Shown here: piece after piece, positions 52,150 to 61,744 of the stretch
Layout: each line of letters starts with the position of its first letter
Numbering within the stretch: position 1 is the first letter of the stretch
Assembly (NCBI GenBank): GCA_049511715.1
Contig: JBEKXU010000009.1
Span: 1 to 64,000, forward strand
Direction of reading: 5' to 3'
From: JBEKHT01 sp049511715
GTDB lineage: Bacteria > Chloroflexota > Anaerolineae > Anaerolineales > RBG-16-64-43
DNA: 64,000 bases
Notes under the pieces: generated by a model
Told to the model about the DNA's origin: nothing
Databases searched by the model: none
The model's input: only the letters and a program-made list of their open reading frames with translations
Position numbers and translations under genes: made by a program

Positions 52150-55100
52150 CTAGGAGGCGGCGGGTGCGGAAACAAGCTCGTCGAGGCGGAGGCTGATCAC
52201 CTGGCTGGAGGAATCAGGGGCCATGCTCACGCCATAAATCACCTGCGAGGCCTGGACCGTGTTTCGGTTGTGCGTGATGACCACAAACTGAGTGTGTTGG
52301 CTCAGTTCTTCCAGCAGCATGCGGAATCGCCCTACGTTTGACTCGTCGAGCATGGCATCCACCTCATCCAGGACGCAGAACGGGGTCGGAGAGACTTTCA
52401 GCAGGGAGAAAATCAGGGCCACCGCAGTCAGGCTTCTTTCCCCACCTGAGAGTAAGGCGAGGGTCTGCGTGCGCCGTCCGGGAAGTCGGGCAAGAATATC
52501 AATGCCACTTTCATTGGGATTGTCCGCGTTGGTGAGCAAAAGCTTGGCGGAGCCGCCGCCAAACAGGCGCGCAAAGGTCTGTGGGAACTCCTCGGCTACG
52601 GCCTCAAAGGTTCTCTGAAAGGCATCTTGCATTAGTTGGTCCAGTTCGGAAACCACCTCTCGCAGTTGGCGGTCCGCCAGCTGGAGATCCGAGGTCTGGG
52701 CGGTGAGGAACTCGAAACGATCCCGCACCTCTTGAAACTCTGCGGGCGCTTCGGGATTGATCGCGCCCATGCGGCGCAGGTGTGCACGCCCACGGTTCAC
52801 CAAATCTTCTAGATCTTCCGGAAGGGTTTCAATCCGCGGTAGCCGTTCAACCAGTTCGGAGAAAGGCAGGGGCGTCGGGCCGGTGACCTCGTTGACATAG
52901 TCAAACTCCACGAGGCCGAAATCGTCCTCAATCCTGTGCCGCAGGCCCTCGACCTCCTCCTGTTTCCTTGCCAGCGTTACCTGGGCCTCCGTGTAGTTGC
53001 GCTCCACAGAGTGAAGCCGGGCTCTCAATTCGGCCTCGGCGGTCTCGGCTTCCGCCAATTTCTGCTCGCGGTCGACAAGCTGCGCCTGAGCCTGTTCGAT
53101 CAGGCTCTGCGTCCGCCGCGTGGACTCGGTCAGCTCGCTGTCCTCCTGTTGGAACGTCGCCAGAGAGGAAACCAAGGCTTCGCGTCCTCCCGTGAGGTCC
53201 GCCAGGTGCTGCTGTCGTTCCAGCACGGCCTGGGCCGCACGGTCGAGTGCAGCGGAGGCCTCGGATTCTCGCGCCGCCAAATCTGCCAGGGACTGCGTCA
53301 CCAGGGCGGCTTGAGTGCGCCAATGCAAAACCTCCCGACTTGCCTCTTCTGGGGTTTCTTCCTCCTGCGGGACCTGTCCGGATGAGGTTGTGGCGTTCGA
53401 TCCCCTCAGACGAGTGAGGAAATCCTGCTGCTCCATGGCGAACCGCGTGGCCTCCGAATCTTCCCGGGCTAAGTCGGCCTCCAGGTCCTGGCACTGCTGC
53501 CGACGCCAGCCAAGCTCCTGTTGGAGTTGGTGCCATCTAGTGCGGGTTAATTCCAGTCCGGCCCGTTGCCTCTCCTCTTCGTTGCGGAGCTCAAGCAGGT
53601 TTTGGGATTCGAGGCGTGCGCGTTCTTGAAGCGACTGGAGCCGCCGCTGGTCTTCTTCAACCACTTCGCTCGCCCGGGAAATTTGTATCTGCAGGGCGCC
53701 CAGCTGGTCCTGGAGCTCACGCTGCTCCTTCGCTCGACCAAGCGACAAGGATCGGTTGCCGCGCCCGGCCGTCACGAGCCCGCCGGGATAGAAAACTTCG
53801 CCTTTCAGGGTAACCACCCGCCCTCCTGGCGGGAGGGAGGGCGCTATCCGGCGCGCGGCCCGGCGGGATCGGACGATCAGTGTCTGTCCCAGGAGTAAAT
53901 CCACAACCGGGCGGATCCTCGCCGGCGCCTCGATCTGTTTGGAGGCAACACCCAGAACCTCCTCGTCGGCCGGACTCCCGCTCGGTGCGGGAGGTGCAAT
54001 ACTGGTCAGGGAGACGAGGGAGGCCCGTCCAGAGTTCTCCAGGCTCAGCAGATCGATGGCTTCTTCGAGAGCGCTATCCCCATCCAGAATGAGCGTGTCA
54101 AGGGCCTCTCCTAAGGCCGCCGAGATGGCTAGCTCGATCTCGGCTGGGATTTGGAGCAACGACCCCAAGGCGGAAGTGGCCCCGGAAATCCGTCCTTCTC
54201 GAGCCGCCGAGAGGATCGCGCGCACTCCTTGGTCATAGCCGAGCAGCTCGCCCTCTGCCTGGAGCAAGGCGGCAGACCTTGCCTTGAGTTGCTGGTCCGG
54301 GACTGTGAGCTCGGCCAAGTCCTCTTTCAGGCGATAGAGTTCCTCTTGCAGGCGCGGGATAGCCTCCTGGGTCTGAGTGAGTTGCTCCTGGGCCGCCGAC
54401 GCACGGCCGGCACTGCCCTGCCATTGGTTTTGGGCCGCTTCTTGGCTCTGAGTGAGCGTTTCGGCTTGGCGCGAGAGCTCCTTAGCGTCTCCCTCTACTT
54501 CTGCCAGTTGTGTCCTGAGCTGAGCCTTGCGCGCCTCGGTTTGCGAAATCAGGGCCTCGGCTCGCGCCAAGGAGTTTTCCCATACCCGAACGGAAGCCTC
54601 CAGCGAAGCTTGCTCCTGGAGGTGCTCCTGCCGCCGCTTCTCTCGTTCTGCCCACTGGGTCTCGACCTGCTGCAACCGCCGGGTGACCTCGGCTGATTCC
54701 TTCTCAAACCGGGTGCGCTCGGCTTGCACGGTCGCCTGGCGTTGCTCTTCGGCAAGACGCACAGCTCGAACATTCTCTAATTGAGCGCGCGCTTCCTCGA
54801 TCGATTGGTCCAACGATCGCATCCGTTCCTGACCCACCGCCAGCTCACGGGCCAAGACCTCGCGTCTCTCGCGGCAAGGTGCCACCTCCAGATTCCAGGC
54901 GTTCAATTGCGCCCGCAAGGAGCCGAGCCGGGACCGGAGTTCGAGCAGGCGCTCGTCTCCGCGGCGTTCCTCCTCCTGAAGAGTCTGCAACTCGTGGGCG
55001 GCGATGTCGGCACTCTGATGCACCCGACGGACCTCTTCTTGGGCGGTGTGCCAGTGGTATCCGTACCAAGTCCGGAGCAGGTCTCGAAAGTCGTTGCGAA

Positions 55101-55755
55101 CCGTAACGTGTTCCGAGGCGCGTTTAGCCTGACGCTCGAGGCTGTGAAGTCGCGGTTGCAGCTCGGCAAGAATGTCCTGGACTCGCTCGAGGTTATGTTG
55201 TGTGCTCTCCAGGCGGCGAACAGCCTCCTCCTTTCGCGACCGATAGAGGGCGATTCCCGCGGCTTCTTCGAACAGGGCCCTTCGCTCCTCAGGCTTGAGC
55301 GCCAGAGCCGCATCGACAAGCCCCTGGCCGATAATCGTGTAGGTCCGTTCTGCGAGCCCGCATTGGGCCAAAAGCTCGTCTATGTCCTTGAGGCGAACCC
55401 GTTGGTCGTTGAGCAGGTATTCGTTATTGCCGTCCCGGTAGGCCACGCGAGCAATGCTCACTTCGCTGTAATCGATGGCAAGGCCTCCGTCGGAGTTATC
55501 AAAGGTGATCACCGCCGAAGCCATCCCGGCCCGAGGCCTTTGCTCACTGCCAACGAAGATCATGTCCTCGGTCTTCTTGGCGCGGAGAAGGGTGTAACTC
55601 TGCTCGCCCAGCACCCAGCGGATCGCATCAGCGATGTTTGACTTCCCGCTGCCGTTGGGACCGACAATGGAAGTGATCCCCTCCGCGAACTCAAACCGAG
55701 TCTTGGAGGCGAAGGTCTTATAGCCGTGGAGTTCGAGCGATTTGAGTCGGGGCAT
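52150..55755 (-). CDS. smc: Chromosome segregation protein SMC
   Basis: This 1201-residue SMC ATPase organises the chromosome. It has the N-terminal head (MPRLKSLELHGYKTFASKT, Walker A GPNGSGKSN near residue 32), long coiled coils on both sides of a hinge (about 520-660, including ALGSLLQIPAEIELAISAALGEALD), and the C-terminal head with signature LSGGERSLTAVALIF and Walker B FCVLDEVDAMLD. The frame remains open 200 codons upstream, but that part is low complexity; the Met at 55755 is the family start. ScpA and ScpB genes are not adjacent. Confidence 0.97.
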   Translation of the reverse strand: MPRLKSLELHGYKTFASKTRFEFAEGITSIVGPNGSGKSNIADAIRWVLGEQSYTLLRAKKTEDMIFVGSEQRPRAGMASAVITFDNSDGGLAIDYSEVSIARVAYRDGNNEYLLNDQRVRLKDIDELLAQCGLAERTYTIIGQGLVDAALALKPEERRALFEEAAGIALYRSRKEEAVRRLESTQHNLERVQDILAELQPRLHSLERQAKRASEHVTVRNDFRDLLRTWYGYHWHTAQEEVRRVHQSADIAAHELQTLQEEERRGDERLLELRSRLGSLRAQLNAWNLEVAPCRERREVLARELAVGQERMRSLDQSIEEARAQLENVRAVRLAEEQRQATVQAERTRFEKESAEVTRRLQQVETQWAEREKRRQEHLQEQASLEASVRVWENSLARAEALISQTEARKAQLRTQLAEVEGDAKELSRQAETLTQSQEAAQNQWQGSAGRASAAQEQLTQTQEAIPRLQEELYRLKEDLAELTVPDQQLKARSAALLQAEGELLGYDQGVRAILSAAREGRISGATSALGSLLQIPAEIELAISAALGEALDTLILDGDSALEEAIDLLSLENSGRASLVSLTSIAPPAPSGSPADEEVLGVASKQIEAPARIRPVVDLLLGQTLIVRSRRAARRIAPSLPPGGRVVTLKGEVFYPGGLVTAGRGNRSLSLGRAKEQRELQDQLGALQIQISRASEVVEEDQRRLQSLQERARLESQNLLELRNEEERQRAGLELTRTRWHQLQQELGWRRQQCQDLEADLAREDSEATRFAMEQQDFLTRLRGSNATTSSGQVPQEEETPEEASREVLHWRTQAALVTQSLADLAARESEASAALDRAAQAVLERQQHLADLTGGREALVSSLATFQQEDSELTESTRRTQSLIEQAQAQLVDREQKLAEAETAEAELRARLHSVERNYTEAQVTLARKQEEVEGLRHRIEDDFGLVEFDYVNEVTGPTPLPFSELVERLPRIETLPEDLEDLVNRGRAHLRRMGAINPEAPAEFQEVRDRFEFLTAQTSDLQLADRQLREVVSELDQLMQDAFQRTFEAVAEEFPQTFARLFGGGSAKLLLTNADNPNESGIDILARLPGRRTQTLALLSGGERSLTAVALIFSLLKVSPTPFCVLDEVDAMLDESNVGRFRMLLEELSQHTQFVVITHNRNTVQASQVIYGVSMAPDSSSQVISLRLDELVSAPAAS

Positions 55756-55810
55756 CCCGGATTGCGCCGAGGGACATGGAACGCCCCGCCACTGGCGGGG
55801 TCGACAACGA

Positions 55811-55819
55811 ATTATAGCA
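55811..55819 (-). promoter_or_regulatory. Extended -10 promoter of smc
   Basis: On the minus strand this reads TGCTATAAT, a perfect TATAAT with TGn extension. Transcription would begin near 55804, about 50 bases before the ATG. The -35 position is poor, which extended -10 promoters tolerate. It also supports the short smc start, since the longer frame would begin far upstream of this promoter. Confidence 0.6.
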
Positions 55820-56493
55820 CGGTCGCTCGATCCGTCCGCACGAAAATGTGGGAGGGTTTTGGCATCCGGTTCCTGCCGGGAGAGGTTGGTGCCGAATCCG
55901 TTAAGTGTTTTCTTCCCATGATCTCTTGTCCGCTCAAAACCCGCCTGAGCAACAGTCGAGGATGTCCGGACCGGCTGAGTCGAGAGGCCGCGGGCGGACG
56001 GATGAGGAGTTCGAGGGCGATAGAGTACAACGGCGGGGAGCCAGGAAATATCTTGGTCAGGCGCGTGTGCCCGGCCCACCCTGAGAGGGGCGCAGGCCCC
56101 GAAATGGGGCTCATCCTCAGGGGGCAAGAGCCTCCCAGTATCTGGGCTAGCAGCGGATGGGCCGCTAGGAGGAGGCCATCCGTGCCCACGTGACCCGGCG
56201 GGAACGCACCGTGGTGTTGACCCGCGAGTTTCGGCCTCTTGGCCCGCCCCAGCCGAGGTGGGCTGGAATGCTCGGCCAAGATCTGGGTTGTCCCGTCTTT
56301 TCCCTCGCTTCCCGGTTGCGCGCTGGAAACGGGTTCTAAGAACCTGCTGGAGCATTCAAGGCTGAATCGGGCGGGTTTTTCCGCTCCTGGGCCTCGTGGC
56401 GCAGTGCCCCAGGGATCCCCACGGTTCCCCACGTATAATTCTGGGTGATCGCAAGCAGGCCGATTCCCGGACGGAGGGGAGGCCGTGTTCTAG
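55820..56493. other. Divergent gap between smc and a membrane protein gene
   Basis: About 670 bases with no gene I can support. TATAAT at 56434-56439 on the plus strand is a -10 candidate for the membrane protein gene at 56494, with GGACGGAGGGGAGG nearer the start serving as ribosome-binding site. Confidence 0.35.
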
Positions 56494-57126
56494 ATGCAGG
56501 TCTATGGAGCCGGGTTACTTTGGTGCGCCCTGGCGCTTTCCTGGCCGGTCTTTCAGTCGCTGGGAAGCGACCTGATCTGGCCGCGAGCAATGCCTCCCTG
56601 GCTGGAACGGCTGCACCTTGCCTCCTGGCTCGGGAGCGTGGGCCTTCCATACTTGGCCTTGCTCAGCGGTGCCGTCTCGGTTCGAGATTATGGATTGAAT
56701 CTGGGAGAACCGTCTTCGTGGATCCCTCATACGGTGGTGGCTTTGTTGCTGGGGTTGCTTCTGGCCTTGGTGTCCATTCGATTCCCGGGTGGCGAGGAGA
56801 GGCTCACGATTCTGGAAGAGCCGAGGTGGGCTTTGTACCGAGCCCTGGGCTGGGCTTGGACTGGATCCCTGGGACTGGCGCTGGCCGTGGCGGTAGCGGG
56901 TGCCGTTCTGGAGCGATTGCTGGAACGGATCAGGAGGCAAGGCGGCCTTCAGGTTACCTCGCTAGACCGAGGCTGGCTGTTTCGTGTAATTTACTCCAAC
57001 CTTGTCTTTGGCCTGACCACGAGCTTCTGGCTGATTCTGCTCGGCCGTATTGGCAATGAAGTTTTGCAGAGGACGGAGGGCTTCCGTCTTTTCGCGAGGG
57101 GCGGCCAGAATCTGTCAAAGTCCTAG
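56494..57126 (+). CDS. Unknown multi-pass membrane protein
   Basis: This 210-residue protein has four to five hydrophobic segments (about 5-25, 40-65, 85-105, 120-145, 170-190). The segment VSVRDYGLNLGEPSSWIPHTVVALLLG resembles the pattern around the first helices of CPBP-type membrane proteins, but the diagnostic EExxxR and later motifs are absent. I do not recognise a family with confidence. It is followed by an alpha/beta hydrolase after 58 bases and may be cotranscribed with it. Confidence 0.65.
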   Translation: MQVYGAGLLWCALALSWPVFQSLGSDLIWPRAMPPWLERLHLASWLGSVGLPYLALLSGAVSVRDYGLNLGEPSSWIPHTVVALLLGLLLALVSIRFPGGEERLTILEEPRWALYRALGWAWTGSLGLALAVAVAGAVLERLLERIRRQGGLQVTSLDRGWLFRVIYSNLVFGLTTSFWLILLGRIGNEVLQRTEGFRLFARGGQNLSKS

Positions 57127-57184
57127 ATCGCCCAGGGAAGGTGTCATCCTTGTGAATCATCCCCTGGAACCAGGAGGGTAAGTG

Positions 57185-57976
57185 ATGCCTACGGCGGGAC
57201 AGATCTACTACACAGCCTCGGCCCCCTCATTTTACCCGCGCCGGAAAGGGCCTCCCCTAATCCTTCTCCACGGGGCGGGAGGCACTCACCTTCATTGGCC
57301 GCCACAGTTGCGACATCTAAAGGAGGCGCAGGTCTATGCGATCGACCTGCCTGGACATGGTCACTCCGAAGGCGTCGGGCGGCAAAGCGTTCCGGCCTAC
57401 GCCGAGGCCGTCGTCGAATGGATGGAGGAGTGCACTCTCGAGGAAGCGGTTCTAGCGGGCAGTTCCATGGGAGGAGCTATTGCGCTCCGTATCGCGCTGA
57501 CGAGGCCGGAGAAGGTGGCGGGGCTGGTGCTGGTCGGAACGGGGGCGCGCCTACGGGTCTCCGAGGAAATCCTGGAAGGGACAGGTCAGGAGAGTACCTT
57601 CCCACGGACCGTGGATCAGATCATCAACTGGTCTTACTCGAGCGAAACGCCAAAAAGGCTGAAGGAGCTGGCCGGCCGCCGGATGAAGCAGACCCGCTTC
57701 ACGGTGTTGCACGGAGACTTTCTGGCCTGTGATAGGTTTGATGTGATCTCCATGTTGGACAAGATCCGGAAGCCGGCTCTCATCATTTGCGGTCAGGACG
57801 ACCGCATGACCCCGATAAAATACAGTCGATTCCTGGCCGAAAAGCTGGCCGGTGCCGAACTCATCGAGGTGCCCCAGGCCGGACACATGGTCATGTTGGA
57901 GCAACCAGTCCGTGTGACGGAATCGATCAGCGCGTTTCTGCGCAAGCGATGGGGTTCGCTAGCGGACGCGGGTTGA
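57185..57976 (+). CDS. Alpha/beta-fold hydrolase
   Basis: This protein of 263 residues is an alpha/beta hydrolase. It shows the oxyanion HGAGGTHLHWP, the nucleophile elbow GSSMGGAIALR (Ser near residue 100), the acid in IICGQDDRMTP (near 200), and the catalytic His in AGHMVMLEQP. Substrate unknown; esterases, lactonases and C-C hydrolases share this pattern. The ATG at 57185 has AGGAGGGTAA just upstream; a GTG one codon earlier is also possible. Confidence 0.9.
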   Translation: MPTAGQIYYTASAPSFYPRRKGPPLILLHGAGGTHLHWPPQLRHLKEAQVYAIDLPGHGHSEGVGRQSVPAYAEAVVEWMEECTLEEAVLAGSSMGGAIALRIALTRPEKVAGLVLVGTGARLRVSEEILEGTGQESTFPRTVDQIINWSYSSETPKRLKELAGRRMKQTRFTVLHGDFLACDRFDVISMLDKIRKPALIICGQDDRMTPIKYSRFLAEKLAGAELIEVPQAGHMVMLEQPVRVTESISAFLRKRWGSLADAG

Positions 57977-58128
57977 GGGGGCGCGGGTCTGTTTTGGGAT
58001 CCTATCCGCCCTCAGGATTGCCTCCCTCCGTGGAGGAGGCCTCTGACTTCGTCCGAAAAGGGCCGGCCCCCGCGCTTGGGACCCAATAAAGGGTGCACCA
58101 AGTTTGATCCCGGGGCGAGACAACTTAG

Positions 58129-58608
58129 ATGCCAGATGCGCAAACCTCCTCTTTCAGCATTTACCTAAACGCCCCTCCCGAGTTCGTGTTTGATTACCTG
58201 GCGGATATTCGGAACATGGGGGAGTGGTCGCCGGGAGCCGACAAGGTCGAAACGGATTCTCCCAACGCTGTTGGGTTGGGGACGCGATTTCGCCTGAGCT
58301 GGGGGGCGGGGGTTGGGAGGGGGAGCATTCATGAGGTCGTGATCACTGAGTGCCAGCGCCCCTCGCATCTGGTCTTCATCATCCAGGATGAGTACTTTGA
58401 GGATATCACACAGGAATTCTCGCTTAAGCTACTGGAAGGCGGGACGCTTGTGCAGCGCCGCGTGTCCACCTCGATGAACCTCGCCCATGCACTCTTGGCC
58501 CGAATCCTGATCGGTCCGCTAGTCCAACCTCTCTACGAGAACTCTCTGCGTTTGCTCAAACAGACAGTGGAGGCAAGAGCCCGACAGGAGAATCGCCGGT
58601 TGCGCTAG
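58129..58608 (+). CDS. SRPBCC-fold protein
   Basis: This 159-residue protein has the START/Bet-v1-like (SRPBCC) pattern: an N-terminal strand, PPEFVFDYLADIRNMGEWSPGADKVE, a run of strands with LGTRFRLSW, and a long C-terminal helix. Members bind small hydrophobic ligands or act as cyclases or dehydratases; many are unassigned, as is this one. It ends on CTAG, which serves as the stop for both this gene and the convergent rdgB. Confidence 0.8.
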   Translation: MPDAQTSSFSIYLNAPPEFVFDYLADIRNMGEWSPGADKVETDSPNAVGLGTRFRLSWGAGVGRGSIHEVVITECQRPSHLVFIIQDEYFEDITQEFSLKLLEGGTLVQRRVSTSMNLAHALLARILIGPLVQPLYENSLRLLKQTVEARARQENRRLR

Positions 58609-59222
58609 GCGGAGGTGCCGGCTCCCCCGTGGAGAAAGGCACCAAGGGCGGGCAGGAGTGCGTGAAAAGCTTGGGCTCGATGGCTGATCCGGTTCTTTTG
58701 CTCCAAGCTGAGCTGGGCGAAGGTTCGGTCTTCCCCGCGGACTTGGAAAATCGGGTCGTAGCCGAACCCGGATGTCCCGCGAGGAACAGGGACGATCTCG
58801 CCCCAGCACGTCCCTCGTGCGATGGCAGGGTCTCGACCCGGTTCGACCAGGGCAATCACGCATTGAAATCGAGCGATCCAGGGTTGCGGGTAGCGGCGCA
58901 ACTGCTCCAGAAGGTATCCCCTTCGGCCCGGATCGTCGGCATTGGGGCCCGCGTAGCGAGCAGAGCGAATCCCCGGCTCCCCTCCGAGGAGATCCACCTC
59001 CAGCCCGGTGTCGTCTGCCAGGGTAAGCAATCCGGAGACCGAAGCGAAGGCAAGAGCTTTCTTGGTGGCGTTCTCCTCGTAGCTTTCTCCATCCTCTGGC
59101 ACCTCCAGGCTCAGCCCGAGCTGATCCAGAGAGCAAAGGCAGGCGGGGACCCGCGCAAGCAAACTCCGGTACTCGCGTAGTTTTCCTGGGTTTGTCGTCG
59201 CAATCAAGAGATCTCGTTTCAT
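58605..59222 (-). CDS. rdgB: XTP/dITP diphosphatase (RdgB/HAM1)
   Basis: This 205-residue Ham1-family pyrophosphatase clears deaminated purine nucleotides (ITP, XTP) from the pool. It has the N-terminal IATTNPGKLREYR, DGESYEENATKKALAFA near residue 45, ADDTGLEVDLLGGEPGIRSARYAG near 68-91, and SGFGYDPIF near 150. The start is the ATG at 59222, since the 23 open codons before it do not fit the family. It overlaps the SRPBCC gene tail to tail by the four bases CTAG. Confidence 0.95.
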   Translation of the reverse strand: MKRDLLIATTNPGKLREYRSLLARVPACLCSLDQLGLSLEVPEDGESYEENATKKALAFASVSGLLTLADDTGLEVDLLGGEPGIRSARYAGPNADDPGRRGYLLEQLRRYPQPWIARFQCVIALVEPGRDPAIARGTCWGEIVPVPRGTSGFGYDPIFQVRGEDRTFAQLSLEQKNRISHRAQAFHALLPALGAFLHGGAGTSA

Positions 59223-59438
59223 GAAGGCCCCGATATTGACCGTGGATTCTGTTGGCGGAAGGAAAAACAGAGAAGGGTCACCCGAGAACAACGGGAGAAC
59301 AGCAGGTTCGGGTTCTTTTTCTGGAGAAATGGGTCGCGGGTTTCAGTGATAGAATGCGCACCGCCTCCTTCCCGACGGCAATGACACCCCGGGTGCGCAA
59401 TCATCTCGAATCGATCCGAGGCCGCCTCCGACTCCCGA

Positions 59439-60500
59439 ATGAAAAACTGGCGATTCTGGCTTGGGGTACTGATCAGCATTGGGTTCCTCTACTTCCCTTT
59501 GCGAAGCCTGAAACTGGACCAGGTCTGGCAGGTCCTGAAAACGGCGGCCTACATTTGGCTCCTTCCCGCCGTTGCGGTGTACTTCCTGGCGGTGGCCGGC
59601 CGGACATTGCGATGGCATTATCTCCTCCGGCCCCTGAAGACCATTTCCCCGGTCAAGCTGTTCCCCATTGTAACCATTGGTTATATGGGGAACAACATTT
59701 ACCCAGCACGGGCAGGCGAATTGTTGAGGGCCTACGTTCTGAGAAGGGACTCGGGTGTGCCGATCAGCGCATCGCTGGCCACGATACTGGTAGAAAGGGT
59801 CTTCGACGGGGTCGTGATGCTCATGTTTGTGTTTGTCAACCTTCCGTCACTCGCCGGGATGACGGGGAACTCAGGTCTGGCAGGGAGTATCCGCGATGTG
59901 GCCGTATTCGGTGCGGCGGCATTCCTGGGGGCGCTGGTCATTTTCCTGCTGGCGGCCATGTATCCAGGGACAACAGGTCGGATCTTGCGGGCCCTCCTGC
60001 AAAAAGTCCTGCCGCGCCGGTGGAGGGAGCCGGTGGAGCCTCTGGTGGAAAAGTTCTTGGCTGGCTTCGCCTCCTTGAGGTCCCCCCGTGAAGCCGTGGG
60101 GGTCTTTGTTACCTCGGTGATTATTTGGCTTTTGGAAACTGGCAAGTACTACCTCGTGATGCAGGCCTTTAGCTTCCGGGTCAGCTTTTTCGCCTTGATG
60201 TTGATGAATGGCGTAGTGAACCTGGCAACCACTCTCCCCTCGGCTCCGGGCTATATCGGGACCTTCGATGCCCCGGGAATCGCCGTCCTTGAGGCTTTTG
60301 GAGTTCCCTCGGCCCCAGCGGTCGGGTACACCCTGGTGCTGCACGCGGCGCTCTGGCTTCCGATCACGGTCCTGGGGGCTTGGTTTATGGTGCGCAAGAG
60401 CGTGAGTTTGGAAAAGGTCAGAGAGGAAGCCAGCCAGGAGAGCGTGGCCTCTGCGTCCGCCAGCGGCACCGCGCTGCCGACAAGGAAACGAGATGAGTGA
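59439..60500 (+). CDS. Flippase-like/lysylphosphatidylglycerol-synthase-TM protein
   Basis: This protein of 353 residues has eight to nine membrane helices and belongs to the UPF0104/AglD family of flippase-like domains related to the MprF membrane part. Typical features are AVAGRTLRWHYLLRPL near residues 50-65, the NNIYPARAGELLRAYVL motif near 85-101, ILVERVFDGVVMLM, and PSAPGYIGTFDA near 270. The family is linked to lipid or glycolipid transfer across the membrane; the substrate is unknown. TGATAGAAT at 59347-59355 is an extended -10 candidate upstream. Confidence 0.88.
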   Translation: MKNWRFWLGVLISIGFLYFPLRSLKLDQVWQVLKTAAYIWLLPAVAVYFLAVAGRTLRWHYLLRPLKTISPVKLFPIVTIGYMGNNIYPARAGELLRAYVLRRDSGVPISASLATILVERVFDGVVMLMFVFVNLPSLAGMTGNSGLAGSIRDVAVFGAAAFLGALVIFLLAAMYPGTTGRILRALLQKVLPRRWREPVEPLVEKFLAGFASLRSPREAVGVFVTSVIIWLLETGKYYLVMQAFSFRVSFFALMLMNGVVNLATTLPSAPGYIGTFDAPGIAVLEAFGVPSAPAVGYTLVLHAALWLPITVLGAWFMVRKSVSLEKVREEASQESVASASASGTALPTRKRDE

Positions 60501-60735
60501 GCCCGGAGGCTGCGCTGCGTGGAGGATAGGGGCCAATCCCAGGATCTCAAGGAGGGCCTGACTCGCGTAGGAGGTTGGCCCAGATCCAAGCGTGCTCAGT
60601 CTCGCGGCAGGCGGATTCCCGCCGGTCAGCAAGCCCGCCCGACCCGGAGGGAATTCGGCCAGCCTAATAGGAAAATGGCCAATGGCCGAAGTCCTCGGCG
60701 CGTTCCGCCGGTTCCCCTCTTGGTCAGAATCCGAA

Positions 60736-60744
60736 TGATATAAT
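60736..60744 (+). promoter_or_regulatory. Leaderless extended -10 promoter of ftsY
   Basis: TGATATAAT is a perfect TATAAT with TGn extension, ending seven bases before the ATG of ftsY. Transcription should start within a base or two of the start codon, so the mRNA would have no room for a ribosome-binding site. The -35 position is weak. Confidence 0.65.
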
Positions 60745-60751
60745 CCTCGCA

Positions 60752-61672
60752 ATGGAAGGCCGTTCCACGTGGGCTCGCGCGCTGGACAAGACGAGGCGAT
60801 CCGCTTTTGGCCGCGTCGTTTCGCTCCTGGGGGGTAGCGAAATCAGCTCCTCCTCCTGGGATCAAGTGGAAGAGTCGCTCCTCGAGGCGGACCTGGGCCC
60901 GCATCTGGCGCGGAAGATCAGCACACAACTGAAAAAGACAATCCAAGAGGAGGGGCTGCTCCGCCGGGAGGATCTGCGCCGCAGCCTCCAGGATCTGCTC
61001 CTTCAAGGGATGCCTCCGACGAAAGAATGGGAACCTGTTACCCTTCCTACCATTGTTCTTCTTGTCGGTGTCAACGGCTCCGGGAAGACGACCACAGTGG
61101 CGAAGCTCGCTTGGCACTGGAAGCAGAGAGGGAAGAAAGTGCTTTTAGCTGCCGCCGATACCTACCGCGCAGCGGCCAGAGATCAGCTGGAGGTATGGGC
61201 GGAAAGGGTCGGGGAAGAGGTAATCTCTGGGCGTCCGGGGACTGATCCCGCGGCGGTGGCGCATGATTCCGCAGTTGCCGCCCTGGCGCGGGGCGTGGAT
61301 CTTCTGCTGGTGGACACTGCTGGTCGGCTTCACACTCGCTACAATCTGATGGAAGAATTGAAGAAGATCCGCCGGGTCCTGGGCAAGGTCGTGGCGGGGG
61401 CCCCGCAGGAGACCTGGCTGGTTGTGGATGCCACGACAGGGCAGAATGGCTTGGCGCAGGCTCATGCCTTCCAGGAGGCCGTTGGCGTTTCGGGGGCCAT
61501 TCTGGCCAAGCTGGACGGGTCGGCACGAGGCGGTGTGGCCTTCGCCATCCAATCTGAATTGAAGATTCCGATTCGATATGTCGGGCTGGGAGAAGGCCTG
61601 GAGGATCTGCAGCCATTCGCCTCTGAATTGTTTGTAGAAGGCCTTCTCGAGCCTCAAGCGGCTATTTCCTGA
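60752..61672 (+). CDS. ftsY: Signal recognition particle receptor FtsY
   Basis: This 306-residue SRP GTPase is the receptor that docks SRP-ribosome complexes at the membrane. It consists of N and G domains only, without the acidic A domain of the E. coli protein. Motifs are G1 GVNGSGKTTT near residue 100, AADTYRAAARDQLEVW, G3 VDTAGRLHT, and AKLDGSARGGVAF with the closing GLGEGLEDLQPF. No Shine-Dalgarno is visible, and the promoter position implies a leaderless message. prfB follows after about 70 bases. Confidence 0.96.
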   Translation: MEGRSTWARALDKTRRSAFGRVVSLLGGSEISSSSWDQVEESLLEADLGPHLARKISTQLKKTIQEEGLLRREDLRRSLQDLLLQGMPPTKEWEPVTLPTIVLLVGVNGSGKTTTVAKLAWHWKQRGKKVLLAAADTYRAAARDQLEVWAERVGEEVISGRPGTDPAAVAHDSAVAALARGVDLLLVDTAGRLHTRYNLMEELKKIRRVLGKVVAGAPQETWLVVDATTGQNGLAQAHAFQEAVGVSGAILAKLDGSARGGVAFAIQSELKIPIRYVGLGEGLEDLQPFASELFVEGLLEPQAAIS

Positions 61673-61744
61673 ACGTGCTGACGGGCGGCTGGGCTCGGGC
61701 CGCCGGTCTTGGCCGGGCCCCGCGCCAGGAGGAAACCTCGACCC

